Assembly (NCBI GenBank): GCA_001592805.2
Contig: CP051139.1
Span: 1,674,001-1,738,000 of the forward strand
From: Peltaster fructicola
Taxonomy: Eukaryota > Ascomycota > Dothideomycetes
Direction: 5' to 3'
Length of the DNA: 64,000 nt
Part shown: positions 55,208 through 64,000 of the stretch, in pieces
Numbering within the stretch: position 1 is the first letter of the stretch
Layout of the letters: each line of letters starts with the position of its first letter
The notes under the pieces: generated by a model
What the model was told of the DNA's origin: nothing
What the model saw: the letters and a program-made list of their open reading frames with translations, nothing else
Database searches by the model: none
Program-made: the position numbers and the translations under genes

Positions 55208-58200
55208 TCATCGGCCATGCCCGACCACGTGATGGTCAGTCGTCGATTGTAGCGACTCCACAGGTACAAGTATGGCCTGAGAGCTCAAGTCGCCGACAAG
55301 GTGTTCCATCCGGTCAAGCCGTTCCTGGAACGACATTCTCTTATCGTCCATTTTGAAGAGCTCTTGATATTGCTTCTGCCACGTAAGATCAAGCTTTAGA
55401 GCAGCTTCAGCATCTTCAAGCAGGGAGTTGATCGGCCATACGGTACCACTCGCTGTAACGTCACTATGCCAACGAGCTGTTGCAGCTTCTGCACGTTGCT
55501 TGGGGCTCTGCCACGGATTGTTATCAGCATCACGCACAAGGCTGCTCTTCTGGCCAACTCCAATGGCATATGCAGCCCAGCTTGCCTGCCAGAACTGCTC
55601 TGAGCTCACATCTGTGTCGTTCTGTGCCATAGTCATGCCATTGTACATCTGCAAGGAGTCTTTGATTCGTTTTTGCACGGCATAAGAAGCGTTGTCGGTA
55701 CAGCAGGCGTGCTGCCAAATGACTCGGGCGAGATTCCAGCAGTGCTCTCGCACAGCGATGTCCAAGAGCTTGCCATAGACGATGGCATTCCAGATGATGG
55801 TTTTCGGTCGAGGTTTCTGAACAAGATTTGCTTCCTCACCGGCTGGTCGTCGTTGTTGATGCTTGAGGAAGTTTGAGAAGCGCTGTATGATCTCAACGGC
55901 CATGACTGCATTCAACTCAGCATGACCTTGTGCTGCACGCAGGAAGACAGTGAGTAAGGCAGAGTCGAATCTCCTGCCTGTCAGTGGCATATATTCGGCA
56001 ATCTGCCATGCCTCATACCAATGACCTCGATCAAGTAATAGTGCAGCCATCTCCTTGGCGAGCCAGGGATTCATCCACTTCTTTGTTGTCAGGCGCTCGC
56101 TAACTGACTCTAAGAGTGACTCGATGTAGTCTGCTGGAAGTTTTATACCTTGTCGAAATGCTGCCAGGCTTTCCAGAAGCGACTTCCTGACATACCAAGC
56201 TACCACCGTCTTTCTTGCTTGAGCATTCCCAAGCACCCCAAGTGTATGCATTTCATCAAGGACCGCATCCGTCTTGTCAGGAAACAGGTGTTGCGTTAGA
56301 ACAAAGAAGTGCTCCCACGAAACTGCATCCGTACCGATGCTGCGGTCCTCCATGCACTTCAGTGTGTACCTGAACATGTGTACATTACTGTGAAGCGCAG
56401 AATAGCAGAGAAGCTCGTTGTAGGCAGACGTGCCCGTGGCACGAACCGCAGAGGACGACCCAGAGGCCGCAAGCTCATCGTGAGCAGACTGTATTTGGCG
56501 CAGCTCAGGTAGTTGACGGGTGCGTCTCAGCCAGTGCCATGCTGTGTGTAGTGTTGCGCTGGGCGTCACCGCAACATTCGCGGGTGTTGTCAACAATCGA
56601 GCCAGTGCTCTCGCAATGACCAGAACTGCAGATTCCTTGTACTTTGTCGCGACCTTGTGGAGTTCACGTCGAGGCCAAGCCGCAGTCAAGAAGTCAACAG
56701 CTGCATTGAGCTCAAGTGGTTCAAGTATGACACGGCTATAGGCAGCTCGGACAATTGGCAATAGTGCAACGTGCTTGTAACCTCCACTGTTCCAGAAGAC
56801 TCTTGGAACTTCTGCATCATTGGCAGTAGCCTCCACCCATGGTTCTCGAAGACGGTCCAGGGCATTGATGGCAACCGAGCGATCCGGACTGTGATCGTCG
56901 AGGGTTTGCAAAGGTGCTCTGTGTGTCTCCGACATGAGGTCTTCAAGCGTCGGGCATGGACCTGTGGCTGCTTCTCCTCGTACAATCTCGAAGTATGTTC
57001 TGCCGAAAATGAAATGACGAGCAGCAGCATTCTGTGCAGGAGTGCCCTGAAAGGAGAATGCTTCGAACGTATCCGTCTCGAGGTCATGCTTGTCAACCTG
57101 AAACAGGCTGTATGTGTTAAGCATGATCTCTGCCATAGCAGAGCCTCGATCGGCAAGCCATCTCAACTTGACGCCTGCAGGCAGGGAATAGTGTTCGGTC
57201 TGTCTTGAGTGCGCACTTAGCCCTTTGGGCGTCAGTGCCTTCAGGTACGACCATGCGGTGGACCATTCCTTGGCTTGAGCGAAGCCATCAAAGTCGTGCC
57301 TAGTACGCAGGAATTGTTGCCACTTTCCTTTCATTTCTGCCAATTGAGCGTTTCTGTCGTCCACACCAGCTTTGTACTCCTCGCTCATGATCTGAGCGGG
57401 TATGCGTGGAATCTCGAGATGGTCGTAGCGGGACCTTTGGATACTTTCCTGAGCGATATCTGCTTCTGCTGTTGGATGGAGTGCTGGATAGTTATGCTGT
57501 GGTGTTGTCCGCGTGTTGTTCTTGCCAATCTCAGCCGTGGCAGTCTCATCGTCGAATATGTTGTTCTCGAGCGAGCCTGTGCCGTCTGAAACTACATCCG
57601 TCTTGTCAGCCTCTAAGATGGCTGCCAGATTGATCCTTGTATTGGCTTGCTTGGCGAACGAGCTTGATACTGCTTGCTGTGCTGCATCCTGCTCACGCGC
57701 CGTCAAAGAGAGGGAGGGTGCAGCGTCAAGTCTCTCGGCAGACGTTTCCGTGACAGAGAATCTCCCGACTTCCCATGCTTCACTGCCACTCACAGATAAC
57801 TTGTCCTCCGCCTGAGCGTCTCGAACCCAATTAGAAGCTGGTTGCGAATGCGGCTCCTCCAAGTCCGCCCACGAGGCGACAGATGTGTAACTAACAGCAG
57901 GATCTCCCTCCACTTCAGGCTGTCTCTCGCGATCTCCTTGTTCTTCGACATTTGCTGCCTTGCGATTGAGCTCTGGCACATCCTGGGAAAGGTTTGTGCT
58001 CGACAGAGCAGCCTTCTCATCCAATGTCCGCTCTCGTCCGCTCTTTTCATCGTCCTGTGTGTGTCGAGGTTCCCTCACTTCTCCGATTGTGTCGTCTGTA
58101 TCATTCTTATCGAGATGTGCTTCGATAGAAGACAGGAAGCTCATCACGAATGCATCATGCGTGCGAACTGCTCGCTGACGAGACGGCGCATCGCCTCGAT

Positions 58201-58369
58201 CGAGTAATGGTGCTCGAAGGGCATCTCGAGATGTTGTGCTGTCACGGGTGGAGGTGTGGACATATCTTGATCGTGGTTCGTAGAGGAACAAGCTGCTTGA
58301 CTCTTTGGGTAGAAGGGCATGCGATCCGATCGAGCGAAGAATGCGTCGTAGCGCTGTCTTGCAGGACAT
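55208..58369 (-). CDS. large putative mitochondrial helical-repeat (PPR-like) protein
   Basis: Single exon, minus strand, 1053 aa. The N-terminus MSCKTALRRILRSIGSHALL is basic, amphipathic and free of acidic residues, a good mitochondrial targeting signal. Residues 80-320 are acidic and disordered. From about 340 the sequence is helical: QAKEWSTAWSYLKALTPKGL, then paired helices such as TSAYNELLCYSALHSNVHMF and KTIIWNAIVYGKLLDIAVRE. The W-N-A-I/V and A-Y-N-E-L-L elements with following helices resemble PPR units, as in fungal mitochondrial RNA-binding proteins. I cannot name the orthologue. The likely role is mitochondrial mRNA stability or translation. Fungal PPR repeats are degenerate, so this call is moderate. 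Confidence 0.6.
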   Translation of the reverse strand: MSCKTALRRILRSIGSHALLPKESSSLFLYEPRSRYVHTSTRDSTTSRDALRAPLLDRGDAPSRQRAVRTHDAFVMSFLSSIEAHLDKNDTDDTIGEVREPRHTQDDEKSGRERTLDEKAALSSTNLSQDVPELNRKAANVEEQGDRERQPEVEGDPAVSYTSVASWADLEEPHSQPASNWVRDAQAEDKLSVSGSEAWEVGRFSVTETSAERLDAAPSLSLTAREQDAAQQAVSSSFAKQANTRINLAAILEADKTDVVSDGTGSLENNIFDDETATAEIGKNNTRTTPQHNYPALHPTAEADIAQESIQRSRYDHLEIPRIPAQIMSEEYKAGVDDRNAQLAEMKGKWQQFLRTRHDFDGFAQAKEWSTAWSYLKALTPKGLSAHSRQTEHYSLPAGVKLRWLADRGSAMAEIMLNTYSLFQVDKHDLETDTFEAFSFQGTPAQNAAARHFIFGRTYFEIVRGEAATGPCPTLEDLMSETHRAPLQTLDDHSPDRSVAINALDRLREPWVEATANDAEVPRVFWNSGGYKHVALLPIVRAAYSRVILEPLELNAAVDFLTAAWPRRELHKVATKYKESAVLVIARALARLLTTPANVAVTPSATLHTAWHWLRRTRQLPELRQIQSAHDELAASGSSSAVRATGTSAYNELLCYSALHSNVHMFRYTLKCMEDRSIGTDAVSWEHFFVLTQHLFPDKTDAVLDEMHTLGVLGNAQARKTVVAWYVRKSLLESLAAFRQGIKLPADYIESLLESVSERLTTKKWMNPWLAKEMAALLLDRGHWYEAWQIAEYMPLTGRRFDSALLTVFLRAAQGHAELNAVMAVEIIQRFSNFLKHQQRRPAGEEANLVQKPRPKTIIWNAIVYGKLLDIAVREHCWNLARVIWQHACCTDNASYAVQKRIKDSLQMYNGMTMAQNDTDVSSEQFWQASWAAYAIGVGQKSSLVRDADNNPWQSPKQRAEAATARWHSDVTASGTVWPINSLLEDAEAALKLDLTWQKQYQELFKMDDKRMSFQERLDRMEHLVGDLSSQAILVPVESLQSTTDHHVVGHGR

Positions 58370-58753
58370 TCAACAATGAGTCGGACAGTCAGAGTAGGGT
58401 GATGAGATCAGTCGCAAGTTGGAGTTGCTGGAAGAGTGCAACGATGCTACTCTCGATTTTGTCTTGCTTGTGATGTATTCCTCGACCAATCGGAGGCTGT
58501 TTTCATGCCGGTAAACAGTGGGCACTCGGGCATCATCAAGACAGCATTGCAAGGCGACCAGGACGGAACACATTCAGCATGATTAGACTCGTAATACTCG
58601 TTTGTCAAAGAAACATAGGTAGAGAGCACAGAACAAAATTCCTAACACCACGAGCTGCTTAGCTGAGCGGCTCTCCTTATAGCAATCTGAATCCGAGTGT
58701 TATGAGATTGTTGATCTGTCACATTTGAGCTCCGGGCCTCGAGCTGCCACATA
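58370..58753. other. intergenic, about 380 bp
   Basis: Promoter of the mitochondrial protein gene and 3' end of the NBR1 gene, both on the minus strand. No supported gene. Confidence 0.4.
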
Positions 58754-61700
58754 CTATGGCGATACCACAGTCTCGCGATCGCTGGCATCGAGGATGTCGT
58801 ACTCCTCGTCAGTCAGGAAGCCATCGTCCTCATCATCATCGCTGTCAGCACTGACGCTGAGCACTTCGATGTCGTCAAAGTCCTCAAGAGGCTGTGCAAT
58901 GGTCGGCTCGGCGACAGTGGAAGGTGACTGAGGCACAGCTGATTGTTCCACTTCACCATCCTCGTTCTCCACGTATGCGGCTTTGCCCTTGGACGCCACA
59001 ATGCTGCTGGAGGGACTCTCCTTCTCAAGCTTTGGGAAGATCATCTGGCTGCTGCTAGTGCTGTCGCTGAGCACTTCGCTCCTCACCTCGTCAGCTGGAA
59101 TGCTGACAGGCTCAGCAGCTGCTGTCTGCTCCTCAATTGGGCTCTTGGTGATTGGCACTACAGCAGACTCCTGTGGTGTAGTGCTCTCCTGAGCGCTAGT
59201 CTTTGTGATGTTGCTCATTGAGGCAAGTCGCTTCAGGTTCTCGGCACGAGTCTGTAGGATCCGTGTTCGAATAGCTTCCATGCGTGCCTTGGCACTCTCT
59301 TTGCGAAGCCTCTCGTCCTCGGACACGATGGGTCGTTGAGCGAAGGGGGACTTTTCAGTAACCGGCTCGATAGGCGTGGCTGGCGCAGCGAGCCCTAGCA
59401 TCTGCTGTTGGTGCAGTAGACGAAGTTGATGCTGACGCATGGCCTGAAGTCGGCTATGGTGCTGGCGCATAGCAGCGTAGTCAGCTGGGAAGTAAGGAGT
59501 GGCATCCTTGGCAGCTGGCACGAATGGTGGATTCTGCAGAGGCGGAGCGATAGGCTTTGTGCTGCGTACTTCGATATCGCACCAAAGTCGGTGACCGAAT
59601 GGAGTGCCATCGGCAGCCTTTAAGCGCCAGTAGCTGATGCTCTTTCCCTCGCGCAGTGGTGCCTTCAGTGTGATGCGGAATGCAATCTCTTCACCAACCT
59701 GAACCTCACGAGCAACGATACTGCTCTCGATAGCCTCGTTGATAGAGGAGACTGAAGCTGGACGGCCGTTGTCGACGTTGAGCATGTTGTCGCCGCCGAC
59801 ATAGCGGACGCTGCAGCCGGCTGGCCATGCATGTGGGCCCTCGTTGCGGAGTGTCCATATCTGCGTAAATTGTGAGCCTGGAGCGACAACGGTGCCATCT
59901 GCAATGCTGTCGCGAACGAACGTAGCGTTGAGCATGCTTGTTGGCACGACTGACGGAGCGATTGGAGCGAGAAGTGGCACCACTGGTGCGGCTGTTCGTG
60001 CAGAGACAACGTCACCGTCGAATGGCTGAGGTCGCTGCCGAGAGCTTTTCTCTTCAGTAGGAGTGATCTCTGCCACAGTCTGGACAGGAATGGCAGCATT
60101 CTGAGCTGCAGGTTCGGCCCTGACTGCAGGCTTGTCGCCCATTGTACGGGCGTTGCCGTGGAGGTCCTCATTGTAGGTAGTGATGTTTACGTTGCGAACA
60201 GGCATCATAAACTTGATCAACGGGTGCGTACGGTTGTGATGATGACCCGGCAGTGCCTCGCAGCGGGCACAGAAGTCAGTGTCATGGCAAACAGCACACT
60301 TGAAGCGAGCACCCTGGATGTAGCTCTGTTTGGCGTCCTTGGTGCAGAGAGGACCATCGCAGTAGATGCCGAAATGACGGACCAGATTTGGCTGTGGCTC
60401 GGACAGCTGCTCGTGGATAGCAGCAAAGCGATGACCGCGATGAGCAGTAGGTGCAGTCTTGATGCAGTCGTTGCAGTAGTCCCAGTCTGGACACTGCAGA
60501 CACTTGTGGCGAACACCAAAAATCTTCTTATCACATCCATCGCAGAAGGCATTGTGCTCGACATTGCGTCCTGCCTTCAGCAGTGCTTGAGAAGATGCAG
60601 AAAGGATGGTGTTTGTAGTAGCTGGGAGGAAAGTGTGACCAGGATGGTGTCCGTGAACATTGCCGGTGTGGCACTGAACGCAGAGGTCATAATCACTACA
60701 GTCTCCGCAAGTGACGAACTCACGCTCTGGTAGAACAACAACACAGCTGTTGCATGTTCGAGATGGTTCGGCGGCTGGCTCTGTTGCTAGAACCTTGGCC
60801 TCCTCAGTGAAGGCCCCTGGCATTGTGCTTTCAATCTCGGCTGATGGTGTCTTGCGACAGAGACGCTCAGTTGTGCTTGCGATGACTCGGTCGTTCTGGA
60901 TGAAGCGCTTGATGAGCCAGTGGTCTTCTCCTGGGCAAGTATTGCCATCAGATACACACTTCTCGCACAAGTCGTAATCACCACCGTCACAGATGCTGCA
61001 GTGGTAGTGGACGTCGGCCATAGCAGCATCACAGATGTTGCAGTAAACGGACCAGGCAGTGCTTGATGCCGTCGCTGTGGCCATTTTCTCGCGGGTGCGG
61101 AAGACTAGCTCCTGGCAAGCCTGTAGAGTCGCTTGCTTGATCTCAGGTGAGATATTGTGGGCTGTGAATGGCTTTGGAACTGGTGCTTCATCATTCACGA
61201 GAGTTTGTTCGGAAGCACGTGCTTCACGATACTGGAAGATACCTTGTCCGCGGCGGTGATTTCGCATCATAGACTCCTCATCCATCTGTTTTGATTGTGC
61301 TCGTGCGTTGGCGTACATCTCGTCAATTGTGGTCTTCTGCTCTTGCGCCATGACGGGTGGAATGATCGATGCCTTGAGGCGAAGTTTGCCCTTAGCCTTT
61401 GCGGCACGTACTAGAGCCTTGAAGACTGGTGTGTTTGCTGGAGAGAGAGTGATGAAGCCGCCGAATGAGTCAGAGTAGCGCTCAAACACGACGGTCTGGT
61501 CAGCACTGATGTTCAGGCATGCTCGGAGCTGCGGGTGTGTTAGATGCATTTGCCCCGAGCGTGAGACGGCTTACCTTATCAGTGAGAGTGGTGGCGTTCA
61601 AGTCTTTCAGAGGGAGTTTGAGCTTCTTGACCGCATCATTCAAGGAGACCTTGATGGTGATGAGTGTGTCAGGAGTGACACTGGCGGAGTTGGTGGCCAT
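58754..61700 (-). CDS. NBR1-type selective autophagy receptor
   Basis: Minus strand, two exons, 61700-61575 and 61528-58754, giving 966 aa. The 46-bp intron (GTAAGC...CGCAG) lies inside the N-terminal PB1-like domain (about 10-95; TLITIKVSLNDAVKKLKLPL, FERYSDSFGGFITL). Four ZZ zinc fingers follow at about 204-247, 300-341, 370-408 and 431-477, each with CxxC pairs such as CNICD, CEKC, CNSC and CDGC. The NBR1 four-tryptophan (FW) domain is about 575-696 (QIWTLRNEGPHAWPAGCSV, YWRLKAADGTPFGHRLWCDI). The acidic tail holds two LIR-like Atg8-binding motifs, FDDI (926-929) and YDIL (952-955). NBR1 delivers cargo to autophagosomes or, in S. pombe, to the vacuole via ESCRT. No UBA domain is seen, as in other fungal NBR1. 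Confidence 0.92.
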
Positions 61701-62913
61701 GATTGTGAAGGGGCAGGGCTGATGACTGGGTGACGTAGTCTCAGCCTCGCGGTCAACGTTGCTGGGATGACCTGGTGTCGGTCGAGCAGGCAGCGGATTT
61801 GCGGAAGCAGCTCGATGAGGGCGACTGCACGAGATATAAAGATGTGCAGGTAAAGAGTGCGTAAGGAAGAGGAAGAGGTGGTGTGATGAGAGGAGTAGGT
61901 GAGACGTAGTGAGGGAAGCTCAAGGCAGCCAGATAGCTTCGTAGAGCTAGGTCACATGCGGCTTGTGGAACCTATCAAGCCGAGCTCTATCACACTCCGA
62001 CTCGCATTGAATCGATCGGCCATTCACAGGTATGTGAATGGCACTTGCCAAGTGGTCTATATTGGCTGCGATCCGCCCTGTATGCTCAGAGGCGGTGCGA
62101 ATGCCTCACCGGAGGTCAAGGCAGACTTAGGGGCAACGCAAGGCTCACCGGTCGTGATCGGCTTATACTCCACCAGTGAAACCATGTATGTCAGCAAGGC
62201 TGTAGCCTTCCGTACGGTGCATGAATACAAGGTCTGCTCGTCATACATTGTGGACACAAGATGGACCAGACTATTTACACAGAGCTGAGGCATACATCTA
62301 CACGAATAGTTCGGCCAATAGTTGCCCAAACCTTCACCGGAGCTGACCCATAGCATAGGCGTCAATCGGGAGAGAGGCTGTCGTGGATATGGTAGACACT
62401 TGGAACATGCTCGACACGCAAGGCCCGTCTGCGGCGATTGCCCGTGGCATGATAGCCTATAGTGGAAGCAAGTTGAGAGGTATGAGAAACTGCTCGGTGC
62501 CATCGCTTTTGCCATGTTGTGATTGCATGATCGTTGCTAGGCAGTGTGCTTCATGATCATGGTGGATGGCGAGAATCAGTAGTGAGGACAGACGAGAATT
62601 GTTCGATGCTTTTTCGATGTGGCTCATCGAATCCGCAGGCGTGCAGTTCCGCCCAAGTGTGAGCACAGAAGACCGTCTCGGGCGCCCTGATGCCTGGTAA
62701 GACCTAGATTGTCGCTATGGAGTAAGTGATCGTAGTATTGGTCTTCCCGATGTCCCGACAGATTCTCTCGGTAATGATGTGTCATTGCGGTGTGCAGGTA
62801 GCCCATTCATGATCTGTTTGAACCACTTCGAAGCATGAACATGCCTTTTGGTGTTCGGTAACCTACGGTATGCGCAGTCAAGAAGACGGGCACTGCAATA
62901 GCTTGATGTTTGC
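61701..62913. other. intergenic, about 1.2 kb
   Basis: NBR1 promoter and the 3' flank of the acetyltransferase gene. Overlapping open frames have no recognisable product. Confidence 0.4.
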
Positions 62914-63444
62914 TCACGAATATGCATCATCGAGCGAGAGCTGCCAGTACATCACATCGATGCATTGGTTGAACTTGTACCCAACAGCGACGAGTCTTCC
63001 GCGTGGCTTGAATCCTAGAATCTGGTGAAGCTTGCAGCTTGCAACATCATGGTGGTCGTCTGATGGTAACAGCGAGATCGCAGAGACCACTTGTTTGACA
63101 AGAGTTGTGGTACGAAGCTTTTCGAGCAAGGCTGTCAGCAAAGTATGTCCGATGCGTTCTCCAGTGCGGTTTGGGTCAACATAGATACTGTGCTCAACTG
63201 TCAGCCTGTATGCTGCGCGATCGTGAAACGGCTTTGCGTATGCGTAGGCTGTGATTCTGTGCGTCGATGAGTCTACTGCAACAAGAAACGGAAATTGAAG
63301 TTTATCTGCGGTGTTGAGCACAACTTCGAAGTCTGTTGTACGAGCGTCGGGCTCTTCGAATGTGGCAATCGATGTTTTGACGTAGTGTGAGTAGATAAGC
63401 TCGATCTCTGCGAGGTCTTCTCGCTTCGCAGCGCGGATGTCCAT
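62914..63444 (-). CDS. GNAT N-acetyltransferase, phosphinothricin acetyltransferase-like
   Basis: Single exon, minus strand, 176 aa. MDIRAAKREDLAEIELIYSH begins the GNAT fold; TSIATFEEPDARTTDF is the segment typical of phosphinothricin/methionine-sulfoximine acetyltransferases. Motif A is VEHSIYVDPNRTGERIGHTL, followed by LLTALLEKLR, with the acetyl-CoA loop R-T-G-E-R-I-G. A C-terminal CKLHQILGFKPRGRLVAVGY and VMYWQLSL complete it. Enzymes of this group acetylate the amino group of glutamate analogues or other amino acids in the cytosol. True substrate unknown. It is divergent from the release factor gene, with 159 bp between starts. Confidence 0.88.
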   Translation of the reverse strand: MDIRAAKREDLAEIELIYSHYVKTSIATFEEPDARTTDFEVVLNTADKLQFPFLVAVDSSTHRITAYAYAKPFHDRAAYRLTVEHSIYVDPNRTGERIGHTLLTALLEKLRTTTLVKQVVSAISLLPSDDHHDVASCKLHQILGFKPRGRLVAVGYKFNQCIDVMYWQLSLDDAYS

Positions 63445-63603
63445 GTTGTTAAGTGTTGAGTCTTGTATAGATACATGTAGATAGCAGCTTGGAGACGCTT
63501 TGGTACGCTATGCAAAGTGCCCTCTGATTGGCTGCGGAGCACCTCCGTATGATGTATTCTTCCCGGAATAATGTAGAGACAGAACCGTCAACGATGCAAG
63601 ACC

Positions 63604-64000
63604 ATGCTGAGGAGGTTGATCTCTACGGCACAATGGCATCGATCGATCCGGTCTGACAGGCATCCATATCGACTGCCGTCTGTGCAATGTCGAACAAATT
63701 GTCAGCACGATTCCTGTTTGTTGAACGTTGTCATCACTGACATATTGCAGCCACTGGTCAAACCATCTCGTCAACATTGCTCACCAGAGCCCGATCGCTT
63801 GCCAACGAGCATGAGAGGTTTTCAAAACAGCTTGTGGACGACTACGATGCCTCGACAGCGAAAAAGTTGGGCGAACTTTCGCCAATAGTCGCACGGCTGA
63901 AGGACTACGACGATGCACGATCCAACTTGGCCAACCTCATGGCAATGTACGGCGAAGACAAAGAGATGGACTCGGCTATCGATGAAGAGAAAGTGGGAGT
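63604..64000 (+). CDS. mitochondrial peptide chain release factor 1, 5' part
   Basis: Partial at the window edge. The second exon, from 63751, reads TGQTISSTLLTRARSLANEH and onward ERFSKQLVDDYDASTAKKLG, ELSPIVARLKDYDDARSNLA and MYGEDKEMDSAI. This is the N-terminal coiled domain of mitochondrial RF1 (yeast Mrf1), which ends translation at UAA/UAG in mitochondria. The acceptor CATATTGCAG, with branch CACTGAC, is good. The first exon probably starts with the ATG at 63604 (MLRRLISTAQWHRSIRSDRH, a targeting-like basic sequence), but the donor is unclear: a phase-1 donor is needed and the candidates (GTCGAA, GTCAGC) are weak. The GGQ motif lies beyond the window. Confidence 0.75.

Noticed and set aside
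1-64000. tRNA genes, CRISPR arrays, transposons
   Set aside because: No B-box-like GGTTCGANTCC in tRNA context, no regular spaced repeats and no transposase-like or reverse-transcriptase-like frames were seen by eye; a covariance-model and repeat search would be decisive.

Overview
This 64 kb window is nuclear DNA of a filamentous ascomycete (Pezizomycotina). The Dothideomycetes are my best guess, from gene content and style only. The evidence is gene structure: short introns (about 40-55 bp) with GTRAGT-like donors, CTGAC branch sites and TAG/CAG acceptors, no operons, and fungus-specific families (HRI1, velvet, UstYa/DUF3328, tannase, Spt8, Hrr1-type helicase, Cys-rich DUF7871-like protein). 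I saw no tRNA, rRNA, transposon or CRISPR array. All exon joins were read by eye. Several starts differ from the longest open frame, because that frame begins at GTG or TTG and a eukaryotic ATG lies further in.

Layout: 0.3-5 kb holds a small secreted protein, YIP1, HRI1 and an RNPS1-like SR protein. 5.9-7.7 kb holds a secreted tannase/feruloyl esterase. 8.1-11 kb holds a degenerate tandem duplication abutting the 3' end of a Trf4/Cid14-type poly(A) polymerase. 11.4-13.2 kb holds a double-GFA-domain protein and a four-exon Cys-rich protein. 13.8-18.1 kb holds AP-2 alpha adaptin, a UstYa-like protein and a doubtful overlapping gene. 18.7-23.7 kb holds an asteroid/XPG protein, an ABM monooxygenase-like protein, a lipid kinase and a small membrane protein. 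24.5-35.6 kb holds an MFS transporter, phospholipase D and an Hrr1/ZNFX1-type helicase. 36.5-47.7 kb holds SPT8, a frame-broken unknown gene, a short velvet-domain protein, a Ser-rich small ORF, CDT1 and a Btz-domain protein. 47.9-53.9 kb holds DOA1/PLAA, a gene-poor block and a BTB protein. 55.2-64 kb holds a large putative mitochondrial protein, an NBR1 autophagy receptor, a GNAT acetyltransferase and the start of mitochondrial release factor 1.

Most genes are housekeeping and functionally independent. Loose themes are RNA processing (RNPS1, Btz, Trf4-like, Hrr1-like), membrane traffic and lipid signalling (YIP1, AP-2, PLD, lipid kinase), and protein turnover (DOA1, NBR1). I found no convincing multi-gene novel system. 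The most unusual items are the frame-broken gene near 39-40 kb, the UstYa-like protein with altered metal-motif histidines, the truncated velvet protein and the tandem duplication.
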